Source: Marivirga harenae (GTDB lineage: Bacteria > Bacteroidota > Bacteroidia > Cytophagales > Cyclobacteriaceae). From it: a stretch of 64,000 nt of DNA. Positions 8,504 through 18,426 of the stretch are shown piece by piece. The stretch is from contig NZ_CP130565.1 in NCBI RefSeq assembly GCF_030534335.1, forward strand, positions 765,501 to 829,500, read 5' to 3'. The position numbers and the translations under genes are program-made. How positions within the stretch are numbered: the first letter of the stretch is position 1; each line of letters starts with the position of its first letter. The notes beneath the pieces are model-generated. The model was not told the DNA's origin, searched no databases, and saw nothing but the letters and a program-made list of their open reading frames with translations.

Positions 8504-10792
8504 CTATTCGAGTGGCTTTTTATTATACATCAAATAACCAATATTAAATAGAAGCAGGAAAGGTGAGTTATCGTCATAGTAATGTGCAGATAAACTAATG
8601 GGACCTATTGGAGATTCATAAAACAATGCTCCCATACCGGATAAGTGGTAATCAGGAATAAGACCTGTCCTAGTAGTCTCTTCCCCAACCTCATTCCATT
8701 TAAACACCGGCTTAAAAGCATGACCTTCAACTCTTAATTTAAAGTCTTTATAAAGATTGATCTGATATTTCAATCCTCCTGCGAGGAAAGCTGGAGCACG
8801 AAAATTTTCTAAAAATAATCCTTGGCTTTCAAAAGTTGGCAAATAAGCAGGAGAATTTAAAATAGTTGCTCTATAATTACTGAAAGCTTTTATATTACTC
8901 CCTTTAGCTGTTATAGAAAATCCAATATCACCATATTTTAATGGATAATACTGTTCAAACTCTGCAGCAAATTGGATCCAATTATGCGATACTTGATTCA
9001 ATCCCATTTCGGAAGTAGAGCCTGGTTCAAATGACTCGTCCCCATAAAAATGAGACACACTTAATCCAAATTTAACTCCCTCTGTTGGAAATACCTTTTT
9101 ATTCAAATCTACATAATCTAACGCTATTTGGTGATCATAGCCATAGAACCTATTAAAATCCAAAGTGTCGGAAGATACATAACTGTCCCTGTTTGTGTAT
9201 TCATTTACCTTCCTTAGCAAACTACTTTTTAATTCTATTTTCATCCTATCAAAAATAGGCGCGCCCACTCTGACCCCATAGTTGCGGTCAAATTGATTGA
9301 TAGGTGATACTCTTCTATTATCCAAAAAATTGCCTGTTTTAAGAAAATCCCAGCCATTGTAATGAAAGAATGGGGTAACATAAAACTGATATCCAAAAGG
9401 AAATTGCATTTTTAAATCATAATGAAACGACTTATAAAATTGTCCTATGTTTACTGATGTGCTGTGATTAAACAACATGTAATTTAAATGATCATATCCC
9501 GCACCCATAAAGAAATTACTCAATCCGGATGAAGCAACATTTCCTCCAATCTGTAACCTTATATTTTGCTCGCCTTCTGAGGTCAATCTAAAAGCAAACG
9601 ATTCTTTTTCATTTGAATATGTTATTTTAGGAAAAACCGTACTGAAATATGGATCCGCAATCAATTTATAGTAGTTATTTCTGACCTCCGAAATGTCTAA
9701 TTCTAATTTATTTTCAGGGTTAAGAATTTTATTAATAAATCGGACTTCATCTGGTCTTAAGTTATTGTATTCAAAAACTGAAAATTTTAAGGGTTTAATA
9801 TTCTTTTTGAAATCTTGTCTTAAGCTTTCAAAATCTTCCCGGCTTTTTCTTCGCTCCACCTTTTCAAGGATTTGAGGCATCTTTCTCATGGCTTCCGCAT
9901 AACCACTGTCAATAATGGCACCGACTTTATTAAAATCAAAGCCAGTAATATCTACAGTATTGGGCTCTATAAATACACTGGAATTACCAAGGTCTTTAGG
10001 ATTCACCTTATCCATGATCATGAAAAGCAAAGAATTCGATATCAATTTCTTGTCATCTTCAGGATAGTCTTCAAATATCTTAGTGGCAACATTAACACCA
10101 ATCATAATATCAGGATCAAATTTCTCCTCTAATTTACTCGCTGGGAAATTATCATATATACCACCATCAAAAATAAATTCACCATCAATCTTTACCGGCT
10201 TATAAACATAAGGAACTGACATTGTAGCTCGTAAAGAATGACCCAAAACCCCCTTGTCCATATAAACAGATTTTTGGGTAAATATTTCGGCTCCAACAGC
10301 TGTAAACGGAATTAATAGATTAGCGTAATTTTCACCAGCTATTTGATTGGCTTGTGCAGTATATTCGACCAATGCAAAATTGAGGATTAAATCATTCGCT
10401 AATTTTGGACGTAAATTTGTGTCAAATGTAGAATCAACTCCTAAATTGATTTCTAACCATTGGGGACTAGGACTACTTTTGAAATAGTAAGTATTAAAAT
10501 CATCTGGAAATCTTCCATCAATCCAATTTTGAAAGTTTTCAGACCGTGCAATAGAATCAATTTCCTCCGGACTGTAACCAGCAGCGTAAAAACCACCTAC
10601 TACTCCGCCCATGGAGGTTCCCATTACATAGTCAATTGGAATTTCATTTTCTTCTAGTGCTTTTAAAACTCCAACATGAGCTAAACCCTTAGCTCCACCA
10701 CCACTTAACACCAAACCTACTTTTTGCGAGTAAATATTTAGATGAAAAGCTATTAACACCAATAAAAGCAAAGGCTTTTTATAAAGGTACAT
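8504..10792 (-). CDS. Patatin-like phospholipase fused to an outer-membrane beta-barrel (type Vd autotransporter-like)
   Basis: The 762-residue protein starts with a signal peptide (cut near YSQ, residue 23). The patatin domain (about 24-320) has the oxyanion GGGAKG (31-36), the nucleophile motif GTSMGG with Ser60, and the Asp of FDGGIYDN near residue 210, giving a complete Ser-Asp dyad. A linker with POTRA-like sequence (about 340-400) leads to a barrel domain of the bacterial surface-antigen type up to the end. This is the layout of PlpD, whose lipase is exported through its own barrel. Expected activity is phospholipase A at the cell surface. It is a single gene flanked by gaps of about 60-95 bases. 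Confidence 0.93.
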   Translation of the reverse strand: MYLYKKPLLLLVLIAFHLNIYSQKVGLVLSGGGAKGLAHVGVLKALEENEIPIDYVMGTSMGGVVGGFYAAGYSPEEIDSIARSENFQNWIDGRFPDDFNTYYFKSSPSPQWLEINLGVDSTFDTNLRPKLANDLILNFALVEYTAQANQIAGENYANLLIPFTAVGAEIFTQKSVYMDKGVLGHSLRATMSVPYVYKPVKIDGEFIFDGGIYDNFPASKLEEKFDPDIMIGVNVATKIFEDYPEDDKKLISNSLLFMIMDKVNPKDLGNSSVFIEPNTVDITGFDFNKVGAIIDSGYAEAMRKMPQILEKVERRKSREDFESLRQDFKKNIKPLKFSVFEYNNLRPDEVRFINKILNPENKLELDISEVRNNYYKLIADPYFSTVFPKITYSNEKESFAFRLTSEGEQNIRLQIGGNVASSGLSNFFMGAGYDHLNYMLFNHSTSVNIGQFYKSFHYDLKMQFPFGYQFYVTPFFHYNGWDFLKTGNFLDNRRVSPINQFDRNYGVRVGAPIFDRMKIELKSSLLRKVNEYTNRDSYVSSDTLDFNRFYGYDHQIALDYVDLNKKVFPTEGVKFGLSVSHFYGDESFEPGSTSEMGLNQVSHNWIQFAAEFEQYYPLKYGDIGFSITAKGSNIKAFSNYRATILNSPAYLPTFESQGLFLENFRAPAFLAGGLKYQINLYKDFKLRVEGHAFKPVFKWNEVGEETTRTGLIPDYHLSGMGALFYESPIGPISLSAHYYDDNSPFLLLFNIGYLMYNKKPLE

Positions 10793-10852
10793 TTTAGTGG
10801 GGTTTTTCTGTCAATTAACCTAAAGTCAAAAGATAAAGAACCAAAATTAATT

Positions 10853-12154
10853 TTATTGCATACCAGCCATTAAAACTTCATCTTCACTTTCAGGATAAGG
10901 AATCTGATCTAATTTAGATCTAATGTAGCTCTTATATCGATTAAAAGTAGATAGGTAATCTTCTTTAATAGGTTCGGATGGAGGTAAATCAACTTTCATG
11001 GCATCTACTTGCCTTCCATTTTTCCAAAAACGATAGCATAAATGTGGTCCGCTAGCCAAACCAGTACTACCTACATAACCAATGAGTTGGCCTTGTTTTA
11101 CTTTTGACCCTGGACTAATTCCTTTTGCTATCCTGTTCATATGTAAATACTGGGTAGAATATGTAGCATTATGACGAATTTTTACATTCCTGCCATTATA
11201 CTTCTCGTATAAGGCTTTAGTGATCACTCCATCCCCAGCTGCATATATTGGAGTTCCTGTTGGAGCTGCATAATCAGTTCCCAAATGGGCTTTATATCTT
11301 TTTTGGACAGGATGAAATCTTTTGGCAGTATATCTTGAGCTAATTCTGGTAAATTTCACCGGATATCTCAAAAATGCTTTTCTTAAGCTTTTACCCTCTT
11401 CATCAAAATAATCAACGCCATCTCCTTGATCAAAAGCAACTGACAAAAATGGATTATTGTAATGTATTAATTCAGCCCCTAATATTTCTTCAACACCAAC
11501 TGACTTCCCATCTATATTTCTTTCCGTAAATAATACTTTGAATTGATCACCGGGATATATTTTAGTAAAATCAATTTGCCATCCGTACATATCGGCAACT
11601 AAATCGACCAATTCGGGCGTCCCTCCATTTTTCAGTATTTCTTCATAAAGTGAGGATTGAATAGTACCACTTATCGCTTTTTCTTTAATTTCCACAGGTC
11701 TCTTTTCCACATAAACATTAATGGAATCTTTCAAATTAAATACTACATATTCTTCAGGATTGGGCTCATAGACTAAAGCGGTGGCTGATGGTAAAGAATC
11801 AACGTCTTGATATATAACAGTGTATTTTTTATTAGGAGCTATTTTCCGTACATCAAAAACATTTTTGGCTACATTCGCCAATTGAAATATAGTTTGATGT
11901 GACACATTGTAGGCCAAAAGTATATCTGAAATACTTTGATTTCGCTTTACTGCATGCTCTTGAACTTGAAATGAATCTACCACCATGCCGTAAAGTATTG
12001 TTGGATCTGGCTGCAACAATTCTGCAGGAATTGAATCAGACTCTAGCTTCGCTTTTCCCTCAAGTTCCGAACTGGCGTAATACTCAAAAACAAAAAAATA
12101 GGTTAGTAAAACTAAAACCAATAAAATGAGTGCGCTAAAAATTTTTCTATTCAT
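10853..12154 (-). CDS. M23 family peptidoglycan endopeptidase, membrane-anchored
   Basis: The 433-residue protein has an N-terminal membrane segment or uncleaved signal (IFSALILLVLVLLTYFFVF), a LysM-like/OapA-like middle region (about 60-250) and a C-terminal LytM domain (about 285-390). The first zinc motif HLGTD and the HMNR loop are present. The last motif, normally HxH, reads GPHLCYRFW: the second His, a zinc ligand, is Cys. The catalytic first His remains. Cys can bind zinc, so the enzyme may still cut stem-peptide cross-links. I recall the same HLCYRFW form in other Bacteroidota M23 proteins, so it is probably a lineage trait rather than damage. Confidence 0.9.
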   Translation of the reverse strand: MNRKIFSALILLVLVLLTYFFVFEYYASSELEGKAKLESDSIPAELLQPDPTILYGMVVDSFQVQEHAVKRNQSISDILLAYNVSHQTIFQLANVAKNVFDVRKIAPNKKYTVIYQDVDSLPSATALVYEPNPEEYVVFNLKDSINVYVEKRPVEIKEKAISGTIQSSLYEEILKNGGTPELVDLVADMYGWQIDFTKIYPGDQFKVLFTERNIDGKSVGVEEILGAELIHYNNPFLSVAFDQGDGVDYFDEEGKSLRKAFLRYPVKFTRISSRYTAKRFHPVQKRYKAHLGTDYAAPTGTPIYAAGDGVITKALYEKYNGRNVKIRHNATYSTQYLHMNRIAKGISPGSKVKQGQLIGYVGSTGLASGPHLCYRFWKNGRQVDAMKVDLPPSEPIKEDYLSTFNRYKSYIRSKLDQIPYPESEDEVLMAGMQ

Positions 12155-12339
12155 TTCTATTCAAACGATAATTTCTGTATTGCAATATTATTATATTTTT
12201 CTAAAAACCAATGAATTAGCTACTTTATTTTAAAGTAATTGTTTAATTTAGCATTGAATAAAATCCTTTCTTCTTGCTTAAACGATATTAATAAACATTG
12301 AGTATAAGCCGAAACTAATACAAAAAAGCCGATTTGCAA

Positions 12340-14415
12340 TCAGTATGAGCCGAAAAATCTCCTAATAAACCACTCACTAAACAGAAGTAACAGTATCAAT
12401 ATATAAGGAAGGAAATTTTGTTTAATCGGAATAATTTCACTTTTCCCACTCAGTACTTTTGGATAATCTTTAGAAGCTAAATAAGCTCTCAGATCTTCAA
12501 TTTGTCCTGACTTATAAAACTCTCCGTCATTTTTTTGGGCTAATCTTCTTAATAAATTGAAATCAGCCTGCAAATTTTGTTTCTCAATATCAAATTCATC
12601 TACAACAAACTGACCACTAGTTTCAAAGTTCTTACCTTGAATAATTGATTTAGCGACATATGCATAAACCCCTCCTTGCAAATTTCCAATTTCAAAATCA
12701 GGCTTCAATCTATCCGGAGTAAATTGAAAATCTAAAATGCTATCATTTTCATTTCTAATAATCAGGCTTACCGGCACACCGTATATTCTGTCATACACCT
12801 CATTATACATTTCAATTTGAAATTTCACGTTTTCATTATCTGCAAAGGATTCTTTTACAGGAAACGCTTTAAACCTATCCTTTTGATTATCAGCTGTTAA
12901 ATAGCGAATGGTTTTCATAACCCAATCATCAAAAAGATCAAAGGCCTGTGTATTCAAAAACTCTACCATTCTCCAAATTCTGAAATTTTGAATCATCAAA
13001 GTAGCTTGTCTTACTTCATCATCATTATAAAATACAAAAACCGGTTGTTGAGTTTTTACATTACCCACTTGCTTCATCATTAAAGCTTTTGACAAGGGAT
13101 GAAATTGATGATCCGCGAAAGGCATAAAAACTGGTGGCAGTTTCCCCTGAATTTCCGTTTTTTCTGAATTCAATTCAAAGAGATCGAATTTAGAACTGAA
13201 ATAAGCGAACGCCTCATCTTTTTCATTCGAAGTTCTTAAATCAACCGATCTGTTGATTTCATTATGTAATCTATAATTCAAATTTGAGCCATTGATGAAC
13301 CAAAGTGGAGTTCCTGCATTTTGAAGCTTATTAATTTCAGGAATAAATACATTGGAGTTATTAGGTAAATGAAACAATATCGCTAAGTCGAAATCTTCAA
13401 TACTTTCAATTGGCTTATTATCTATTCCATGAATTGACATTTTGAAATCGTAATTATCATTTTGACCAATGGAAGCAGATAAAGCCTTTATGTCTGGGTG
13501 TGGATAAGGAGCCAAAAGTAAAACCCTCTTTTTACCTTCTACGACATTTATATAGACATTTTTTGAATTGTTATTTGGATTGAATTCATTCTCTAGGGAT
13601 TCAATTTCCAGACTATAGTCTTGAAATCCCGTACTCTTCGCCTCTACTAAAAACTGAACAGTTTTCAACTCTTCGTCTCCCTCAAATCGGATAGATTTTT
13701 GAGCGATTTGATTACTTCCCCTTCTCAATATCAAAATCACACTTTCTCCTGAAAATCCGTTTTGGACAAGATCTACCTCAATCGGGAATTGATTACCTTC
13801 ATAAGCCACCTTATTATATCGAACTTGTTGTATGGCTATATCTTGCTTTTGAGTTGTATCACCCAAACCAACGGTGGACAATTGAAATGGGAAGGCATAA
13901 TAGTCCGGTGAGATCCCCTTATTATATATTCCATCTGAAAAAAGCACCACCTCAGAAATCAATCTATTGTCTATTTTATCTGACACATTTTTGATCGCGT
14001 CATTTAATGGGCTTTCTTTTCTATAATTCCTAATACTATCGACATTAGTAAGATCATTGCCTGAAAGGCCTATTATAGGGATGGAAACACCTTTTTGTTC
14101 TTCCAAATCTTGCTTCAAAACCTTTATGGCCTGAAAATAAGCTATTGAATTCTCGGGGCTTATCCCCAAAGATTCAGAGTCATCCCATAAAAAAACAATA
14201 TTTGAGTTTTCGCTATTAGTTTTTTGCACATTTATAAATGGCTCTAACAATAAATACGCAATTATAGTAACCGCCACAGCACGAAGAACGAACAAGACCT
14301 TATTCCATACCGCTTGCCAAGGGGTTTTCTTTTTACTGTACAGCAAATAAGCATATCCCAAGCCAATTACTCCAAACAAAATTAGCCAATACGGAGAATA
14401 AGTAGTGTTTAACAT
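12340..14415 (-). CDS. VWA-domain membrane protein of unknown role
   Basis: The 691-residue protein has two N-terminal membrane helices (about residues 10-26 and 38-60) and one at the C-terminus (LPYILILLLLFSEWFI). After the second helix comes a von Willebrand A-like domain: the metal-site motif reads DDSES (DxSxS) near residue 78 and a later strand is VVLFSDGIYN. The remaining periplasmic part looks like Ig/beta folds and a glutamine-amidotransferase-like segment (LLLAPYPHPDIKAL). It resembles the large BatA-like VWA proteins of Bacteroidota, but no AAA ATPase partner lies next to it. Function unknown. Confidence 0.75.
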   Translation of the reverse strand: MLNTTYSPYWLILFGVIGLGYAYLLYSKKKTPWQAVWNKVLFVLRAVAVTIIAYLLLEPFINVQKTNSENSNIVFLWDDSESLGISPENSIAYFQAIKVLKQDLEEQKGVSIPIIGLSGNDLTNVDSIRNYRKESPLNDAIKNVSDKIDNRLISEVVLFSDGIYNKGISPDYYAFPFQLSTVGLGDTTQKQDIAIQQVRYNKVAYEGNQFPIEVDLVQNGFSGESVILILRRGSNQIAQKSIRFEGDEELKTVQFLVEAKSTGFQDYSLEIESLENEFNPNNNSKNVYINVVEGKKRVLLLAPYPHPDIKALSASIGQNDNYDFKMSIHGIDNKPIESIEDFDLAILFHLPNNSNVFIPEINKLQNAGTPLWFINGSNLNYRLHNEINRSVDLRTSNEKDEAFAYFSSKFDLFELNSEKTEIQGKLPPVFMPFADHQFHPLSKALMMKQVGNVKTQQPVFVFYNDDEVRQATLMIQNFRIWRMVEFLNTQAFDLFDDWVMKTIRYLTADNQKDRFKAFPVKESFADNENVKFQIEMYNEVYDRIYGVPVSLIIRNENDSILDFQFTPDRLKPDFEIGNLQGGVYAYVAKSIIQGKNFETSGQFVVDEFDIEKQNLQADFNLLRRLAQKNDGEFYKSGQIEDLRAYLASKDYPKVLSGKSEIIPIKQNFLPYILILLLLFSEWFIRRFFGSY

Positions 14416-14481
14416 ATCAGAAAGCCAATTTTATCATTATTAGTCATTAATAAAAGGGATTTTTAAAAGCATTTCTAATTA

Positions 14482-15189
14482 TTAGCTCTTTGTGATTAAT
14501 GATTTTCCAGACAAATAGGGAATTACATTATAAATACTTTCTTGAACACAAAATTCTATATCTTTTACCACATTTAACTTAGCCAGTCTTTTTGCATGAG
14601 AAGAATCCTTCATATAAGTCATTATGTCCTTTTTAGCTGTAATATACATAGCTTCTGCAGCTAAAGGCGCGTCACATGCATATTCAAAATCATTTTTCAA
14701 TAAATGGCATAACGCGCCAGCAAACAAAGAATCCTCTAAATTAAACTTCCCTTTCCAACCCGCACATAATACTATAATATCTTCATCTTTGTTTTTAAGA
14801 TAGGCTGTTATTGCACCCAAATTTAAAAAGGCTCCAATCAATATCTCTTTTGCTTCTAGGCTTTTATTGATGGCCATGGTCCCGTTGGTGGTCGTAACTG
14901 CGATCTTCTCACCCCTTACTCTTTCCTCTAAATATTCAAATGGAGAATTCCCCATGTCAAAACCTTCGGCCCTGCTACCATTTCTTTCTGCCGCAGCCAA
15001 ATAACCTTCATTTTGTAAGATTTTGCATTCTTCCAAAGTGGAAACCGGCACAATTTCTTTCACTCCATTTGCAAAGCCACTTACCATGCAAGAAGTTGCT
15101 CTCAAAACATCTACCACCACCACAATTTTATTATTCAAATCATATTGATGCAATAATTCTGGTGATAAACAAACGTCTATATTCTTCAT
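14482..15189 (-). CDS. comB: 2-phosphosulfolactate phosphatase family protein (ComB)
   Basis: The 235-residue protein matches the ComB family: VVVVDVLRATSCM near residues 23-35, GSRAEGFDMGNSPFEY near 70-85, TTTNGTMA near 99-106 and LCAGWKGKFNLEDSLFAG near 140-157. The family hydrolyses 2-phosphosulfolactate to sulfolactate and phosphate, a step of coenzyme M synthesis in archaea. In bacteria without coenzyme M the product may serve as an osmolyte or sulfonate precursor. No ComA or ComC gene is close by. It is divergent from the importer operon with a 120-base gap. Confidence 0.88.
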   Translation of the reverse strand: MKNIDVCLSPELLHQYDLNNKIVVVVDVLRATSCMVSGFANGVKEIVPVSTLEECKILQNEGYLAAAERNGSRAEGFDMGNSPFEYLEERVRGEKIAVTTTNGTMAINKSLEAKEILIGAFLNLGAITAYLKNKDEDIIVLCAGWKGKFNLEDSLFAGALCHLLKNDFEYACDAPLAAEAMYITAKKDIMTYMKDSSHAKRLAKLNVVKDIEFCVQESIYNVIPYLSGKSLITKS

Positions 15190-15309
15190 ACTTTTATCTT
15201 AACTATCTTGAAATACAAAAATTGCAAAATATTTTGGATTTTGAGCTTCATGATTGATAAGTCTACAGTTCAATAGGCAAACCAATCATTTTGATTAATT
15301 TTACTTTCC

Positions 15310-16434
15310 ATGAAAGCAATTGTATTTATTTCTTTATTTTTCTTTGTTTTGGCTTGCAGTAGACCCAAAAATGAAGAGCAATCAGAAAAAGGCAAAGAAC
15401 TTATTTCATACTCCCAAAATTTAAGCATTGAAGATTTTGGCGATTTCTATAAAGTTAAAGTTATCCAGCCTGCCGCGTCAGACAGTAGTTTTTTTACTTA
15501 TATTTTGTTTAGAGAAAAAAAGAGTAAACCTAGTCTTAAAGCCGATGCACATATTTCAATTCCTGTTAAGGGGCTAATTTGCATGTCCACTTCTCATTTG
15601 CCAGCATTTACTGCCTTAGGAGAAAGTAAAGTAATAGTTGGCTTTCCGGGCACAGAACACATCTATGAACATAAACTTCAAACCTTAGTGAAGAGTGGTA
15701 ATTTGCAAGATGTAGGACAAAAAAGCGGCATTAATGTCGAAAAAGTACTGAGCCTACAACCCGATGTGATGATGGCCTATACAATGGGTAGCAGTATGGA
15801 GCAATTGAACCCAATTAGAAAATCAGGGATTCCCGTAATCCTCAATTCAGATTACTTAGAAAATTCGCCTTTAGGTCGAGCAGAGTGGTTAAAATTAAGT
15901 GCAATATTACTAGATAAGTATACTGAAGGTGACAGTCTATTTAAAGCAATAGAACAGAATTATCTCTCGATCAAGGGCCAAGTTGCAAATAGTGAAACCA
16001 AGTCAAGTGTCATGACAGGTTTAATGTACGGGGATGTATGGTACGTTCCGGGAGGAAAAAGTTATGCAGCCCATTTTATTGAGGATGCGGGGGCTAGTTA
16101 TCTTTGGTCTTCAACTCAAAAAACAGGAAGCCTAGAACTAAGCTTTGAATCTGTATTCAATCGAGCTAAAAAAGCAGATTTTTGGATTGGAGTTGCTTCT
16201 TTCACTTCTCTGCGAAATTTGAAAAATACAAATGTTAAATACAGCTTTTTTGATGCATATCAGAAACAAAATGTATTCTCTTACACAAAAAGGGTAAATG
16301 AAAATGGTGCTAATGATTATTTAGAAACTGGGTATATGAGACCAGATTTGGTATTAAAGGATTATATTAATCTTCTGCATCCCAATTTATTAACGGATTC
16401 AACACTAACCTATTACCAACGCTTAAATCCTTGA
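15310..16434 (+). CDS. ABC importer substrate-binding lipoprotein (iron-siderophore/corrinoid type)
   Basis: The 374-residue protein has a lipoprotein signal with lipobox VLAC (Cys at residue ~16). The body has the helical-backbone periplasmic-binding fold (PF01497-like): ICMSTSHLPAFTALGE, then a NVEKVLSLQPDVMMAYTMG segment typical of BtuF/FhuD-type proteins. It would capture a metal chelate in the periplasm for the permease and ATPase that follow. The stop overlaps the next ATG by one base (TGATG), which implies translational coupling. Substrate (ferric siderophore, haem or cobamide) cannot be decided from sequence; no TonB receptor is nearby. Confidence 0.9.
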   Translation: MKAIVFISLFFFVLACSRPKNEEQSEKGKELISYSQNLSIEDFGDFYKVKVIQPAASDSSFFTYILFREKKSKPSLKADAHISIPVKGLICMSTSHLPAFTALGESKVIVGFPGTEHIYEHKLQTLVKSGNLQDVGQKSGINVEKVLSLQPDVMMAYTMGSSMEQLNPIRKSGIPVILNSDYLENSPLGRAEWLKLSAILLDKYTEGDSLFKAIEQNYLSIKGQVANSETKSSVMTGLMYGDVWYVPGGKSYAAHFIEDAGASYLWSSTQKTGSLELSFESVFNRAKKADFWIGVASFTSLRNLKNTNVKYSFFDAYQKQNVFSYTKRVNENGANDYLETGYMRPDLVLKDYINLLHPNLLTDSTLTYYQRLNP

Positions 16435-17453
16435 TGAAACTTTCTAAATATCAAACTGTAGCTCTGTTGATTCCACTTTTGGGGATTCTATTTGTTTTTT
16501 CAATCAGTTTTGGCTCAGTCTATATCCCATTCGAAAATATTATAGGCGTATTAGTTGGAAATATGGCACAAGACCACCCAGAATATCACATTGTTTTATC
16601 TTATCGACTGCCGAAAGCCTTAACAATAGTTTTTGCAGGAGCTGCGCTGGGTTTTTCAGGTTTGCAAATGCAAACGCTTTTCCGAAATCCATTAGCAGGT
16701 CCTTTTGTTTTGGGAATTAGTTCAGGTGCAAGTCTAGGAGTGGCAGTATTAGTGCTCCTAGGTATTGGCGTAAATGGCGCATTAGCTTCATGGGGAATGG
16801 CACTTTCTTCGATCATAGGATCATCAATTATATTGCTACTCGTTGTTTTAGTCTCCATAAGATTAAAAGACAGCATGTCCTTGCTATTAGTGGGATTGAT
16901 GTTTGGCGCTTTTACTTCTGCAATTGTGAGTATCATGCAATATTTCAGCACTGCAGATGACATTCAAAATTTTCTATTTTGGACCTTTGGTGCCACGGGT
17001 AACCTTAGCTGGGGAGAATTAATGATTTTCATTCCTGTCGTTACAACAGGCCTCGTTTTAGGTTATTTGCAGGCTAAACCCCTAAATGCTTTGTTAATGG
17101 GCGAAAACTATGCGCAAAGTATGGGCTTAAAAGTTCAATTTGTAAGATTACTCTTGGTAGTATCTACAAGTATTTTGGCTGGTATAGTGACTGCCTTTTG
17201 CGGCCCTATAGCTTTTTTGGGACTTGCTGTACCACACATCAGCAGGATACTATTCAAGACGTCCAACCATTTTATATTAATTCCTGCTACTTTGTTAATA
17301 GGAGCTTGTTTGCTTCTAATTTGTGATTTAATCGCACAAGTTCCCAATTATGATCTGATACTACCCATAAATGCTGTTACCTCACTTTTTGGAGCACCGG
17401 TTGTGATTTGGTTAATTTTAAAAAGAAAAAACATCAGTAAAAATTTTGGATAA
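16434..17453 (+). CDS. FecCD-family ABC importer permease
   Basis: The 339-residue protein (from the ATG that overlaps the upstream stop; a TTG one codon earlier also exists) has about ten hydrophobic helices. It carries family motifs YRLPKALTIVFAGAALGFSG, NPLAGPFVLGISSGASLG and GPIAFLGLAVPHISR, the last being the coupling segment that contacts the ATPase. FecCD/BtuC permeases work as dimers in the inner membrane and import ferric chelates or vitamin B12. It is the middle gene of a tight three-gene operon. Confidence 0.93.
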   Translation: MKLSKYQTVALLIPLLGILFVFSISFGSVYIPFENIIGVLVGNMAQDHPEYHIVLSYRLPKALTIVFAGAALGFSGLQMQTLFRNPLAGPFVLGISSGASLGVAVLVLLGIGVNGALASWGMALSSIIGSSIILLLVVLVSIRLKDSMSLLLVGLMFGAFTSAIVSIMQYFSTADDIQNFLFWTFGATGNLSWGELMIFIPVVTTGLVLGYLQAKPLNALLMGENYAQSMGLKVQFVRLLLVVSTSILAGIVTAFCGPIAFLGLAVPHISRILFKTSNHFILIPATLLIGACLLLICDLIAQVPNYDLILPINAVTSLFGAPVVIWLILKRKNISKNFG

Positions 17454-17466
17454 ACGAGCTCACATA

Positions 17467-18207
17467 ATGACCACATCCGACTTATCTATAGGATACAGAA
17501 GCGGTAAATCTGAAAATAGATTGATGAACAACCTCAACCTATCCATTCCAAAAGGCAAATTGATCGCTTTGCTGGGTGCAAATGGTGTTGGCAAAAGTAC
17601 GCTAATACGAACCTTGGCCAATCTTCAGGCTGCATTGCAAGGAAAAGTATTTTTGAATGACAAAGAAGTCAAAAACTACACTGCAAAAAATTTTGCTAAG
17701 CAAGTAAGCCTTGTGTTGACTGATCCAATTCAAAGCGGAAATTTGAATGTCAAGGATTTGGTAGAGATGGGACGCTATCCTTTCACTAATTGGACTGGAA
17801 GGCTACAGGCTATTGATCAGGAAAAAGTGGAAAATGCCATAAATTTGTGTGCCATAGCATATTTAAAAGATGCCAATATTGCTGAAATTAGTGACGGACA
17901 ATTGCAAAAAGCCATGATTGCAAGAGCTTTGGCTCAAGATGGTGAATTAATGCTTTTGGATGAACCCACTGTTCATTTAGATGCCAATAATAGATACATA
18001 GTGTTAGAGCTTTTAAGGAAACTAGTTGATGAAACACAAAAGTCGATCCTCATAAGTACCCATCAAGTAGAAATTGCATTAAAAATGGCCGATCATATCT
18101 GGCTAGCTAATTGCGGTGAAGGGATTATTTCCGGATCACCTATTGAATTGATTAAAAGTGGCGATGTAGAAAAGTCATTTCCGTACTTGAAGAAATTGAA
18201 TTTTTAA
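17467..18207 (+). CDS. ABC importer ATP-binding protein (FecE/BtuD type)
   Basis: The 246-residue ATPase has Walker A GANGVGKST, Q-loop LVLTDPIQSGNLNVKDL, a signature that reads ISDGQLQKAMIARAL (ISDGQ in place of LSGGQ), Walker B LMLLDEPTVHLD and switch His in STHQVEIAL. The Gly-to-Asp change in the signature is unusual but lies at a variable position. The ATG chosen is 13 bases after the permease stop; a TTG at 17446 would add seven residues and overlap the permease. It powers import by the preceding permease and binding protein. Confidence 0.92.
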   Translation: MTTSDLSIGYRSGKSENRLMNNLNLSIPKGKLIALLGANGVGKSTLIRTLANLQAALQGKVFLNDKEVKNYTAKNFAKQVSLVLTDPIQSGNLNVKDLVEMGRYPFTNWTGRLQAIDQEKVENAINLCAIAYLKDANIAEISDGQLQKAMIARALAQDGELMLLDEPTVHLDANNRYIVLELLRKLVDETQKSILISTHQVEIALKMADHIWLANCGEGIISGSPIELIKSGDVEKSFPYLKKLNF

Positions 18208-18426
18208 TGATTGTAAAAATGACATTTACCCTACAAAGAATTCGAACCCTTTTTGAAACAAAACATGATGATTTCGACTTACTGGATTAGCAAACGGCTA
18301 ATTAGTGGTTATAAAGCCAAAATTATGTTCGCTCAACCAGCGTTATCTATCATTTTCGATAGCTTCCATCTTAATAAAATCCAAAAAATATCATTAATTT
18401 CGTGTTTTAACACTATCAACTAACCA

